A DNA stretch of 64,000 nucleotides from Solirubrobacterales bacterium (GTDB lineage: Bacteria > Actinomycetota > Thermoleophilia > Solirubrobacterales > Solirubrobacteraceae): assembly GCA_003138355.1 (NCBI GenBank), contig PLFX01000026.1:1-64000 (forward strand), in the 5' to 3' direction. The translations under genes were made by a program, and so were the position numbers. The notes under the pieces were generated by a model. The model did not search any database, had not been told where the DNA came from, and saw only the letters and a program-made list of their open reading frames with translations. Of this stretch, positions 26,546-35,174 are shown piece after piece; within the stretch, counting starts at the first letter, position 1, and every line of letters starts with the position of its first letter.

Positions 26546-27589
26546 ATGCCCAGGAAGTTGACGCCGGTCCACCACGATGATCACCTGAGCATCGTCGAGC
26601 ACCTCGACGAGCTGCGCAGCCGCATCATCGTTTCCCTGATCGCAGTCGCCGTCGCGTTCGGCGTCGCCTTCTGGCAGAACAAGCGGCTCCTCGCGTGGCT
26701 CGCGGCGCCGGTCAAGAAGGTCCTCACGAATCAGGCGAAGAAGGGGCTCGGGCCGGCGGGCCAGTCGAGCCAGGTTACGCAGGCGCTGCGCGGCATCGAC
26801 AAGGCCGTCAAGCAGTACGCGGCGAGCATCTGCACCAGCGGGGCGGGCGCCAAGACATGCCAGAGCGTGACGTCGTTCAGTTCCCACGTTCACCACGCCG
26901 TCGCTGCGGTGCGCCCGGTCCCGGCCGACACCCTCTACACGTTCACCGTTGGCGAGCCGTTCACGGTCAGCGTCACCGTCGCGATGTACTTCTCGCTGCT
27001 GATCGCGATGCCCGTGATCCTCTTCCAGGTATACGCGTACGTGCTGCCGGCGTTTAGCCCGCGTGAGCGCGCGGTCGCGCTGCCGATCCTGCTCGCGGTG
27101 CCGGGCCTGCTGGTTGGCGGCGCGGCCTTCGGCTACTACATCGTGCTGCCGGCGGCCACCCACTTCCTGCTCGGTTTCAACGCATCGCAATTCAACGTGA
27201 TCGTGCAGGCCAACAGCTACTACCCGTTCGCGGCGCTGATCATGGTCGCGATGGGCTTGATCTTCCAGATCCCGATCCTGCTGATCGCGCTGACCCGAGC
27301 GGAGATCATCACAACACGCCACCTGCGCAAGAACCGCCGGATCGCCATCGCGGTCGCCGCGGTGATCGCGGCACTGCTGCCGGGCGACGCGATCACGATG
27401 ATCCTCGAGACGCTGCCGATCATCGTCCTCTACGAGATCAGCATCCACATCTCTGCGATACTCGACCTCCGCGACCGCCGGCGCGCGCGGGCGGGCACAA
27501 CGGCCGTCGTCGCGCACGCCGTCGCCACGCCCTCATCGGGTACACCTGCACCACCACCGAGACCTCTAGGCGACGACGATGCTGTTTGA
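26546..27589 (+). CDS. tatC: Twin-arginine translocase subunit TatC
   Basis: 347 residues, longer than the usual 240-300. Six helices with the N-terminal signal-peptide-binding motif HLDELRSRI, then PAFSPRERAVALPI and NRRIAIAVAAVIAALLPGDA. A 75-80-residue insertion lies in the first periplasmic loop (from about APVKKVLTNQAKKG to DTLYTFTVGEPF) and contains a Cys pair (ICTSGAGAKTC). The C-terminal tail is Thr/Pro-rich. No tatA is in the window. A likely client is the Rieske protein upstream. The 3' end overlaps the next gene by 11 bases. Confidence 0.93.
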   Translation: MPRKLTPVHHDDHLSIVEHLDELRSRIIVSLIAVAVAFGVAFWQNKRLLAWLAAPVKKVLTNQAKKGLGPAGQSSQVTQALRGIDKAVKQYAASICTSGAGAKTCQSVTSFSSHVHHAVAAVRPVPADTLYTFTVGEPFTVSVTVAMYFSLLIAMPVILFQVYAYVLPAFSPRERAVALPILLAVPGLLVGGAAFGYYIVLPAATHFLLGFNASQFNVIVQANSYYPFAALIMVAMGLIFQIPILLIALTRAEIITTRHLRKNRRIAIAVAAVIAALLPGDAITMILETLPIIVLYEISIHISAILDLRDRRRARAGTTAVVAHAVATPSSGTPAPPPRPLGDDDAV

Positions 27590-28316
27590 CCTTCGTAGCC
27601 GCAGGAGGCGTCGCGTGATCCAGGTCGTCTACGGCTTCCTCGCGTTGCTGATCGGCGGCGGCCTCGTGCTCTTTGGCGTCGGCGGCGGCAGCGGCGCAAC
27701 GGGCGTGCTCAGCGGCCTCGAGCAGAACGGCACGGGATCGGCGAGCGGGATCAAGCTCGACTACACGGCGATGTTGAAAGCGCAGCGCATCGCCAAGCGG
27801 GAACCGAGCAACGCCGCGGCCTGGGACCAGTATGCGCTCCAGGGGTTCAAGCTGGCCGAGACGAACTACGTCAGCACGACGACCTCGGCGGGCTTCACAA
27901 AGGCCGGCGCAAAGGAGCTCCAGATCGTCAAGCGCGCGTGGAACCACTACCTCACGCTGACGCCGGCAAACCCGGACCCCGTACTCGCGGGCGACGTCTC
28001 GTTCGCATTCGGCCTGCAGCCTGGCATCCAGGATTGGAAGACCGCCGAAGGGGCGGCCGAGATCGTGGCAGCGGCCAATCCCAAGAGCTTCGCCGACTAC
28101 GAGACGCTCGCCCTCGACGCCTACCTCGCCAAGGACAAGACGGCCGGGCACCTCGCCGAGGCACACGCGATCGCCGTCGCACCCAAGAGCGATCGCAGCT
28201 CGATCACCTCGTACCTCGCCCAGGTCGGCGGGCCGACCGGCTCCAGCGGTGCGACGGGCAGCTCAGCAGCGAGCGGCTCAACGGCGACGACCGGGAATAC
28301 CGGCGCGAGCGGCTGA
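27579..28316 (+). CDS. Single-pass membrane protein with TPR-like region
   Basis: 245 residues. A basic N-terminus (RSRRRRRVIQ) precedes one transmembrane helix (about 14-36), then an extracytoplasmic helical region resembling tetratricopeptide repeats (EPSNAAAWDQYALQGFKLAE ... NPKSFADYETLALDAYLAKD), and a Ser/Thr/Gly-rich low-complexity tail from about 213. Overlaps tatC by 11 bases, so it is co-translated with it. A role in envelope assembly or secretion is possible. Nothing specific is recognised. Confidence 0.75.
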   Translation: MLFDLRSRRRRRVIQVVYGFLALLIGGGLVLFGVGGGSGATGVLSGLEQNGTGSASGIKLDYTAMLKAQRIAKREPSNAAAWDQYALQGFKLAETNYVSTTTSAGFTKAGAKELQIVKRAWNHYLTLTPANPDPVLAGDVSFAFGLQPGIQDWKTAEGAAEIVAAANPKSFADYETLALDAYLAKDKTAGHLAEAHAIAVAPKSDRSSITSYLAQVGGPTGSSGATGSSAASGSTATTGNTGASG

Positions 28317-28358
28317 CGGCGGTTAGAATCGTTCGCCCGGCGCCAGTCGGTCACGCCC

Positions 28359-28431
<73 letters not shown>

Positions 28432-28727
28432 TGTGAAAGAGCCGCTCGAGCCGTCAATCCCACCGCGCGGCCCGGTCACAGCGGCCGGCACAACGGCCTC
28501 ACCCGGACGTGCCGCGTTTACGCCCCGCCGACGCTATCGCTACCGAGCTCTCGCCCTTCGCTCGCCGCCTCATATCTAGACGGTGACACGAGCGGGAGAA
28601 ACCCGTTCGCTGCACCCCCACGGGACCGCAAACCGATGGTCGTTCCAGCGGATGGAGCTACCCTCCCTGCGGCCCGCTAAGCGCTGCCTTAAGCTGCTAG
28701 GCGAAAGCAATCGTCTGGAGGACACGA

Positions 28728-29777
28728 ATGGAGCACCGGCAGCTGGGACGATCGGGTCTGCGTGTATCTGTACTGACGCTCGGCACGATGGGCTTCGGCG
28801 GTGCCGGGAAGTTCAAAGACGTTGGGCAGATCGATCTCGCCGGCGTGCGCCGGCAGATCGACATGGCACTCGACGCCGGCGTGAACCTGATCGACACGGC
28901 CGACGTCTACTCAGCGGGAGCCTCGGAGGAGCTGATCGGGCAGGCCCTCGAGGGTCGGCGCGACACGGTCCTGGTCGGGACGAAGGCGCGGTTCGCGAGC
29001 GGTCCTGGGCCCAACGACGAGGGGCTGTCGCGCCACAACCTGATCCGTGCTTGCGAGGCGAGCCTGCGGCGGCTTCGTACGGACTACATCGACCTCTATC
29101 AGGTGCACGAGTGGGACGGCCAGACGCCGCTCGAGGAGACGCTTGCCGCCCTCGATCACCTGCTCACAGCGGGCAAGGTCCGCTACGTCGGCTGCTCGAA
29201 CTTCGCCGGCTGGCAGGTGATGAAGGCGCTCGGTATTGCCGACCGCACCGCGCTTCCACGCTTTGTCAGCCAACAGGTGTTCCTCTCGCTGGAGGAACGA
29301 TCGGCCGAGTACGAGATCGTGCCCTCAGCTATCGATCAGGGGCTCGGCCTGCTGATCTGGAGCCCGCTCGCCGGCGGCCTGCTGTCGGGCAAGTACCGCC
29401 GCGCCGAGCCGCCGCCGCCCGGCTCGCGCCGCGCCGGCGAGTGGACGGAGCCACCGGTCCACGACGAGGAGCGCCTCTACGACACCGTCGATGCGCTACT
29501 CGAGATCGGGGATGCGCACGGCGTCTCGGCCGCGCAGGTCGCGATCGCTTGGCTGCTCGCGCGTCCCGGCGTCACGAGCGCGATCGTTGCCGGGCGAACG
29601 CCCGAGCAGCTAGCCGACAACCTTGCCGCAGCGTCGCTCGAGCTGAGCGCCGCCGAGCATGCCCGGCTGGAGGCGGTGAGCCGTCCACCGCTGCTCTATC
29701 CGTTCTGGCATCAGCGCGATTCAGCCGCGGAGCGGCTCAGCGAGGCGGATCTGTCGTTGATCCGCGATCACATGTAG
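28728..29777 (+). CDS. Aldo/keto reductase
   Basis: 349 residues, TIM-barrel NADPH-dependent oxidoreductase. Visible: LRVSVLTLGTMGFGG, the catalytic Asp/Tyr segment NLIDTADVYSAGASEELIG, Lys in VLVGTKARF, His in YQVHEWDGQTPLEE, and the cofactor loop WSPLAGGLLSGKYRR with AIVAGRTPEQLADNL. Substrate unknown. ATG 28728 is preceded by GGAGGA at 28717-28722. It ends tail-to-tail with the minus-strand locus, overlapping the small coiled-coil gene by 10 bases. Confidence 0.93.
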   Translation: MEHRQLGRSGLRVSVLTLGTMGFGGAGKFKDVGQIDLAGVRRQIDMALDAGVNLIDTADVYSAGASEELIGQALEGRRDTVLVGTKARFASGPGPNDEGLSRHNLIRACEASLRRLRTDYIDLYQVHEWDGQTPLEETLAALDHLLTAGKVRYVGCSNFAGWQVMKALGIADRTALPRFVSQQVFLSLEERSAEYEIVPSAIDQGLGLLIWSPLAGGLLSGKYRRAEPPPPGSRRAGEWTEPPVHDEERLYDTVDALLEIGDAHGVSAAQVAIAWLLARPGVTSAIVAGRTPEQLADNLAAASLELSAAEHARLEAVSRPPLLYPFWHQRDSAAERLSEADLSLIRDHM

Positions 29778-29968
29778 ACAGCGTCGAGCTTGCTGCGGAT
29801 GCGTGCGAGCTCGCGCGAAAGCTCGTTGAGCCTGCGCTCGAGGGCCGGCATGCCGGGACCGGAGCGCGATCTGGTGTGGGAGCGCTGACGCAATAGCGCG
29901 ATGAGGAGCTCGAGGCGCAGCGCGCGACGTTCGAGACGGTAGCGCTCGAGCTCGTCGCCGATCGTCAT
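29768..29968 (-). CDS. 66-residue coiled-coil protein after the ABC permease
   Basis: A short charged helical protein (starts MTIGDELERYRLERRALRLE, ends RIRSKLDAVYM). The ATG shares its A with the permease stop (TGATG), indicating translational coupling, so it belongs to the exporter operon. It has no membrane segment. Probably a small accessory of the exporter, function unknown. Confidence 0.62.
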   Translation of the reverse strand: MTIGDELERYRLERRALRLELLIALLRQRSHTRSRSGPGMPALERRLNELSRELARIRSKLDAVYM

Positions 29969-31218
29969 CACACGGTCCTCAGCGCATCGGTCGGCGAGAG
30001 GCGTGCGGCGCGCAGCGCAGGGAGCAGTCCCGCGATCGCGCCGATTGCGATCGCAGCGCCGAGTCCGCCAGCCCACGCGGAGGCCGGAATCACGACCGGC
30101 TCGTGCTTGGCGCTGGCGTAGATCGCGGTCGCGATGACGCCGAGTCCGATGCCAACGGCCCCGCCGACGAGCGAGAGCAGGACGGCTTCGGAGAGGAATT
30201 GCGCGCGGATGTGGCCCCGCGTTGCGCCGAGCGCGCGGCGCAAGCCGATCTCCGAGCGGCGTTCGAGCACCGAGATGACCATGATGTTCGCGACGCCGAC
30301 CGCGCCGACGAGCAGCGAGACGGCGCCGAGGCCGAGGAAGAGGCCGTTGAGCGCGCTTTGTGCGTCGGCGCGAGCCTGGAGCGCGGCGGACGGGTTGCTG
30401 ACGTCGACATTGCTCGGCGTCTCGGGGTCGGCGGTCGCGGCGAGCACGTTGTGGACGGCGTTCACGGCGTTGTTCTGGGCGCGCAGGTAGATCGTCGTCG
30501 GGTGCCCGTCGAAGCCCAGGTAGCGCTCGGCGGCTGTGAACCCGACGAGCACGGAGCTGTCGATCTCGGGCGCCAAGGTCGCCGCCGAGAGGATCCCGGC
30601 GACGTAGAACCACGTGCCGCCGAGCCAGATCCGCTCGCCTGGGTAGATGCGATCGATGCCGAGGAGCTGGGCGGCCTGCCAGCCGAGCACCGCGACGGGC
30701 TCGGTCTCGGTTGCCGCGTTGAGGTAGCTGCCGGCGATTACGTGCGAGCCGACAACCCCCGGCAGCCCGGTCGATGCAGCATCGACGCTCAGCCCGTTCG
30801 TGTTGATGGCGGGGATCAGCCGGCTGCGATAGACGCTTGCAGAGGTCGAGCCGGTGCTCGCGACCGACTCGACGGGGCCGATGCGCCGGATCATCGCCGG
30901 GGCCGCCTCGGGCAGCTCGGCGGTCTGGCCGAACAGCGTCTGGCCGTTCGTAACCTCGAGCAGGTTGGTGCCGAGGCGGCTGATCTCGGTGAGGAGGTTC
31001 GCGCTCGAGGACGCTGAGAGGCCAAGCACGGCAACGATCGCGGCGACGCCAATCGCAATCCCGAGCGCCGACAGCGCGGCGCGCACGCGCCGCGTGCGCA
31101 GTCCGATGCTCGCGATCCTCAGCATGTCGGCCGAACGCAGATGCCCCACAGCGGGACCGCCGTTTGGATGCGCGGTCAATGCGGCGACCGCTGCCGGGTG
31201 GTCGTCGCTCGCGCTCAT
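29968..31218 (-). CDS. MacB-type ABC transporter permease (FtsX family)
   Basis: 416 residues. Topology is that of MacB: a first helix (about 45-70, ALSALGIAIGVAAIVAVLGL), a large periplasmic domain of about 210 residues, then three C-terminal helices (SLLVGAVGVANIMVISVLER, LSLVGGAVGIGLGVIATAIY, GLGAAIAIGAIAGLLPALRA) with the family motif ERRSEIGLRRALGATRGHI. MacB complexes use the ATPase as a mechanotransmission motor on periplasmic substrates. It overlaps the ATPase stop by four bases. Confidence 0.92.
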   Translation of the reverse strand: MSASDDHPAAVAALTAHPNGGPAVGHLRSADMLRIASIGLRTRRVRAALSALGIAIGVAAIVAVLGLSASSSANLLTEISRLGTNLLEVTNGQTLFGQTAELPEAAPAMIRRIGPVESVASTGSTSASVYRSRLIPAINTNGLSVDAASTGLPGVVGSHVIAGSYLNAATETEPVAVLGWQAAQLLGIDRIYPGERIWLGGTWFYVAGILSAATLAPEIDSSVLVGFTAAERYLGFDGHPTTIYLRAQNNAVNAVHNVLAATADPETPSNVDVSNPSAALQARADAQSALNGLFLGLGAVSLLVGAVGVANIMVISVLERRSEIGLRRALGATRGHIRAQFLSEAVLLSLVGGAVGIGLGVIATAIYASAKHEPVVIPASAWAGGLGAAIAIGAIAGLLPALRAARLSPTDALRTV

Positions 31219-31949
31219 CGAACGAGTGGCTCCCGCGCTGCGCGCATCATCTGACCGCTGGGGGCGACGCCGCTGTCGGCAACGATCCGCCCATCGCGAA
31301 GCTCGACCTGGCGCGGCATGCGATCAGCGATCTCGTGGTCGTGTGTGATGACGAGGATCGTCGCCCCCGCCCGGTTCAGCTCATCGAGCAGATCGAGGAT
31401 CGTCTTGCCCGTTGCGCTATCGAGGTTGCCGGTCGGCTCATCGGCGAGGATGATCGCCGGGTGCCCAACGAGCGCGCGCGCGATCGCGACGCGCTGGCGC
31501 TCGCCGCCCGAGAGCTGTGGCGGGCGAAAGCGCGCGCGCTGCGCGAGCCCGACCGAGTCGAGTGCTTCGGCGGCGGCCGCGTGGCGCACCGCCGCCGGCG
31601 CGCCCGTGTAGAGCAGCCCGTCGCCGACGTTTTCCAGCGCGCTCGCGTGCTCGGCGAGGAAGAACTGTTGGAAGATGAAGCCGATCTCGGTTGCGCGCAG
31701 CCCTGCGAGCTCGCGGTCGTTCAGCTGGCTCACGTCGAAGCCGCTGATGCGCACCGTCCCCTCGCTCGGCCGGTCGAGCGTCCCCATCACGTGCAGCAGG
31801 GTCGACTTCCCCGAGCCCGACGGCCCGACGATCGCGACGAGCTCACCGCGCGCGACCTCGAAGCTGACTTCGTCGAGCGCGATGACTGGCGGCTGTGCCG
31901 GGTAGCGCTTGGTGACGGCGTCGAGCTCGAGGACCGGCCCAGCCGTCAT
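31215..31949 (-). CDS. MacB-type ABC transporter ATP-binding protein
   Basis: 244 residues, LolD/MacB class. Walker A GPSGSGKSTLLH, Q-loop FIFQQFFLAEH, signature LSGGERQRVAIARAL, Walker B AIILADEPTGNLDS, switch VITHDHEIAD. Pairs with the FtsX-type permease. The start overlaps the adaptor stop and its stop overlaps the permease start, so the operon is translationally chained. Confidence 0.94.
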   Translation of the reverse strand: MTAGPVLELDAVTKRYPAQPPVIALDEVSFEVARGELVAIVGPSGSGKSTLLHVMGTLDRPSEGTVRISGFDVSQLNDRELAGLRATEIGFIFQQFFLAEHASALENVGDGLLYTGAPAAVRHAAAAEALDSVGLAQRARFRPPQLSGGERQRVAIARALVGHPAIILADEPTGNLDSATGKTILDLLDELNRAGATILVITHDHEIADRMPRQVELRDGRIVADSGVAPSGQMMRAAREPLVR

Positions 31950-34339
31950 GACGAGGCGACCACGATCTTCTCGCCGACCTGCACGCCCTGCCCCATTATC
32001 TGGACCATTCCGTTTGCGTCGTCGAACAGCCCGACGCTCACCGCCTGGAGCTGGTGCGTGCCGTTGGGGAGCACTTCCTCGATCGCGTAGCCGCCGTTTG
32101 CGAGGGCGAGCAGCGATGCCACGGGCACTACAAGCGCGTTGCTGGCGGTCCCCTCGGTGATCGCGACCGTCACCGGCGCGTCATCGAGCGTGCCGGTCGC
32201 CGCCGGATCATTCGGGGTGATGTAGACGTTGATCGTCGGCGTGCTGCTGCCGCCACCCTGGCCCTGGTCCGAGCTCGAGCTGGCGACCTTCCCGACGTAG
32301 GAGATCCGGCCCGGTGTCGTGTTGTTGTTCGGCAGCGTGATCGTGACGGCGTCGCCGACCGCGACCTCAGACTGAATCGCGGCGTCGAGCTGCACCACCA
32401 CCTGGCGCGTCAGCGCCGTACCCGATAGCACCGGCGATCCCGGCTGCACAGCCTCGCCCTTCTGCGCGGTGATCGTCGTGACGCGCAGGGCGCCGGGCGC
32501 GAACACGACATCGCCGAGCGCGACGACGCCGGTCTGCGCCACCCGGTTCGCCCGCTGCCAGGCGCGAACCGCGGCAGCCGTCTGCGCGCTGAACTGGTCG
32601 CTCGCCGTGCCCGTCTCATACCCGAGCGCGATCAGGTTCGCGTTCAGTGCCGTGACGTCGGTGCCAGGGCTGACGCCTTCCTCGAGCGCGCGATAAGGGA
32701 TCACGTTTCCGTAGAACAGCGGGACGGGCTTCCCGTCAAGCTCGTAGACCGGCTGCCCGCGGGGGATCACGGTCCCGCCGCTCGGCAGCCAGGTGTAGCG
32801 CACGCCGGAGTTCGTCGCCTGCGCCTGCGCCTGGCTGTAGACCTGTTGAGCCTGCGAGAGCGCCTGCTCGTCACTCGTGAGCTGCGCGGAATCCTGGCTC
32901 GTCGATGAGCCGGCCGTCAGTTTGTCGACCGCCAGCGAGTCCTTGGCCTGTGCCAGCGCCTGCTCGTCCTCGCGTACGACCTGTGCTTGCGCGACGCAGG
33001 AGGACTGCACGGTCTGGAATGTCGCTGACTGCCCCGTCGAGGTGCCGAGGCTGTTGCTCGCGACGAGCGCAAAGAGGTAGGTCGTGTTCGGCTTCAGGCC
33101 GCTGACGGTCGCCTGGACCGAGATCGAGCCGGAATCGGCGTTGGCCGTCTGCACCGGCGTCTTTGAGCCGAGCGAGCTGCTCGTCCCGTATTCGAAGTAG
33201 TAGCTCGTGCTCAGGCTGCCCGGCACGACGGTGCCGCTGAACGTCGCGCCGGTCGACTGCGGCGTCGCGCTACCGGTCGTCGCCTGCGGGCCGGCAGTTG
33301 TCGTGAACGACGCTTCCTGGCCGTAGCCCGTGCCCTGCGAGTTGACTGCGACGAGGCGGAAATCGTAGGTGGTACCCGGCGCCAGGCCGGACAAGCTCGC
33401 CGTGATCGCGACCGGGTTCATCCCGGAGCCAGCGTCCTGCGTCGCCGTCTGCGAGCCGAACGCGCTGCTCGTGCCGTACTGGAAGTAGTAGGTGGTGTCG
33501 GCGCCGTCGGGGGTCACGGAGCCGGTCAGCGTCGTGCCGCTGCTCGAGGTCCCGTCGACCGAGCCGGTCTGCGCGCTCGGAGCGCTCACCGAACCGCTCG
33601 GTCCGGTGCCGGCGTCAGCGACGTGGGCGTCTGGCGCATGATGCGTGCTAGGCGAGCCGCTGTTGCCGTTGCCGGTGCTCCCCGACGGGGAGCTGCCGCT
33701 ACTCGGGTTGTTGGCATTGCCGTTCGAGTTGCTGTTGTTGGCGTTGCTGCTGCCGTTGTTGGGGCTTGATCCGCCGCTCAGCGCGGTCGTCGTCGTCGAG
33801 GATGACGCCGGTGGGCAACCGAGCCGCTGGTCGGCGGTCAGCTGCGCCTTGGCGGCGGCGAGCCCCGACTCATCGCTCGCGACGGTCGCTGCGGCGGCGC
33901 TGACCGTGGCGGCGTTCTGCGGGCCGGCGAGCTTGCGCGCGGCGGCGAGCGTGTGCTCGTCTTGCGCGACCTTCGCCTCGTCCTGCTGCACTGTTGCGGA
34001 GTCCTGCGTGAGCTCGGAGCCCGCGGTGCCAGTCGGTATCGAGACCGTGTAGGAGCCCGAGTAGCCGAGGGTCCCGCTCTGGTCGGTCTGTGAGGTGATC
34101 GTCTCGCGCGCGATGGTCTGGTAGGAGACCGGAGCGCCGTTGTCGAGATGCTGCGCTGGGGCGCCGCCACCACCAAGAGTGACGACCAGGACTACCGCGA
34201 CGGCGATCACCGCCGCGCCGAGTGCGCCGAGTGCACTGCGCCGGCGCCACCACCGCGGTGGGCGGCCATCGCCGCCCACCGCGGGGGTTCCGGCGCGCAT
34301 GCTCACGGGTGCACCCGGCCCGCCGCCGGTGGCGCTCAC
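31946..34339 (-). CDS. Efflux adaptor with two fibronectin-like inserts and a peptidoglycan-binding-like domain
   Basis: 797 residues, about twice the usual adaptor length. Order: basic N-terminus and one membrane helix (about 35-60), coiled coil (TQDSATVQQDEAKVAQDEH), an Asn/Ser/Gly low-complexity linker, two Fn3-like domains of about 85 residues (TTYYFQYGTSSAFGS and TSYYFEYGTSSSLGS mark equivalent strands), a second coiled coil (DEQALSQAQQVYSQAQAQAT), a PG-binding-like helical unit (GTDVTALNANLIALGYETG) and a beta-barrel C-terminus (VVVQLDAAIQSEVAVGDAVT). It links the ABC exporter to the wall. GTG 34339 overlaps the stop of the lipoprotein remnant. ATG 34300 is the alternative start. Confidence 0.85.
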   Translation of the reverse strand: MSATGGGPGAPVSMRAGTPAVGGDGRPPRWWRRRSALGALGAAVIAVAVVLVVTLGGGGAPAQHLDNGAPVSYQTIARETITSQTDQSGTLGYSGSYTVSIPTGTAGSELTQDSATVQQDEAKVAQDEHTLAAARKLAGPQNAATVSAAAATVASDESGLAAAKAQLTADQRLGCPPASSSTTTTALSGGSSPNNGSSNANNSNSNGNANNPSSGSSPSGSTGNGNSGSPSTHHAPDAHVADAGTGPSGSVSAPSAQTGSVDGTSSSGTTLTGSVTPDGADTTYYFQYGTSSAFGSQTATQDAGSGMNPVAITASLSGLAPGTTYDFRLVAVNSQGTGYGQEASFTTTAGPQATTGSATPQSTGATFSGTVVPGSLSTSYYFEYGTSSSLGSKTPVQTANADSGSISVQATVSGLKPNTTYLFALVASNSLGTSTGQSATFQTVQSSCVAQAQVVREDEQALAQAKDSLAVDKLTAGSSTSQDSAQLTSDEQALSQAQQVYSQAQAQATNSGVRYTWLPSGGTVIPRGQPVYELDGKPVPLFYGNVIPYRALEEGVSPGTDVTALNANLIALGYETGTASDQFSAQTAAAVRAWQRANRVAQTGVVALGDVVFAPGALRVTTITAQKGEAVQPGSPVLSGTALTRQVVVQLDAAIQSEVAVGDAVTITLPNNNTTPGRISYVGKVASSSSDQGQGGGSSTPTINVYITPNDPAATGTLDDAPVTVAITEGTASNALVVPVASLLALANGGYAIEEVLPNGTHQLQAVSVGLFDDANGMVQIMGQGVQVGEKIVVASS

Positions 34340-34431
34340 TTGCCGCCTCCGACGGGTCTCAGGGTCACGGGCGCGTCCGGGAGGGAGCCGCACGTTTGCT
34401 GCGCGCTCTGGAACACCCCCTGCGAGCTCAC
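34336..34431 (-). CDS. 31-residue remnant of a third CMR/FPDP lipoprotein
   Basis: A GTG-start frame overlapping the stop of the neighbouring lipoprotein gene (GTGA) and ending in TGA that overlaps the adaptor GTG. Its peptide contains FQSAQQTCGSLPDAP and ends GGGK, matching the last part of the adjacent lipoprotein (FQHAQQACSKLPGAP, GGGGK). It holds only the second half of the module and has no signal peptide. It looks like the 3' end of a tandem duplicate, kept as a coupling link for adaptor translation. Confidence 0.6.
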   Translation of the reverse strand: MSSQGVFQSAQQTCGSLPDAPVTLRPVGGGK

Positions 34432-35102
34432 TTACCGCCCCCTCCGAGCCCGGGCGGCGCGCCCGGGAGCTTGCTGCACGCCTGCTGCGCGTGCTGGAAG
34501 ATCGGCGAGTTGGGATCGAGCCCGCTGTCCGGTCCGCCCCTAATCGAAAGACTGACGCCGCCGCCACTGCCCCTCGTCGGATCGGGGTAGCCCGGGACGC
34601 CATGGCCGCGCATGCACTGCGAGTACTTGAGCAGGTGTGCGTAGTCCTGCTGCTGCTGGGCTGGGGAGAAGCTCGGGTGTGGGAGGTCCTTGCCGCACTT
34701 GCTCTGTGCCGCCTGGAACTGCGTGGAGTTGGCGTCGATGCCCTGGGCAGATCCGAACGAGAACGCGCCTTGCGAGTTCGGGTCGGGGAAGTTGGGCTCG
34801 CCGTTGGCGCGCATGCACTTCGCGTAGCGGAGCTCCTGCGCGGCGCTGGCACCGACCGGCTTCATTACCGCCTGGGACTCGTTGTGGCCGTTGCTGGGGG
34901 AGGATGAGCCACCGACGGACGAAGGCGCGCCGCCGCCCGAGCCGTCGTTGTTGGCGTTCGAGCTGTGGTGCGACTTGCCGAGGTTGGCGACACCCGGCGA
35001 GCTGCCGCCACCGCAGGCCGCGACCGCTAGCGCGAGAATGCACACGCTCAGTGCGGCCAAACCGGGAAGGGCCCCGCGACGACGCTGACGTGGTTCAGTC
35101 AT
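34428..35102 (-). CDS. Lipoprotein with two CMR/FPDP modules (copy B)
   Basis: 224 residues. Signal peptide with lipobox LAVAAC at about 25, then a Ser/Asn/Gly linker starting GVANLGKSHHSS. Two modules follow: YAKCMRANGEPNFPDP ... FQAAQSKC and YSQCMRGHGVPGYPDP ... FQHAQQAC. Each has two cysteines about 40 residues apart, likely a disulfide, and a DPxSP-like element (ANSTQF, DPNSPIF). Proteins with this motif are common in actinobacteria but have no function known to me. ATG 35102 is chosen because it opens the signal peptide. It is followed by the remnant and adaptor genes without gaps. Confidence 0.85.
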   Translation of the reverse strand: MTEPRQRRRGALPGLAALSVCILALAVAACGGGSSPGVANLGKSHHSSNANNDGSGGGAPSSVGGSSSPSNGHNESQAVMKPVGASAAQELRYAKCMRANGEPNFPDPNSQGAFSFGSAQGIDANSTQFQAAQSKCGKDLPHPSFSPAQQQQDYAHLLKYSQCMRGHGVPGYPDPTRGSGGGVSLSIRGGPDSGLDPNSPIFQHAQQACSKLPGAPPGLGGGGK

Positions 35103-35174
35103 CTGGCCGCTCCTCTGCTGGGTTGAGCTCGGGCGGCTCGTGGCGCAAACGCTCGGCAACCAACGTTCCCCCTG

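Noticed and set aside
28583-29896. Plus-strand frame of 437 codons over the aldo/keto reductase
   Set aside because: Displaced frame of the reductase. The real gene has a ribosome-binding site and family motifs.
33640-33790. Asn/Ser/Gly repeats as a tandem DNA repeat or CRISPR-like array
   Set aside because: It is an in-frame low-complexity linker of the adaptor with irregular units. No CRISPR repeat-spacer pattern exists in the window.
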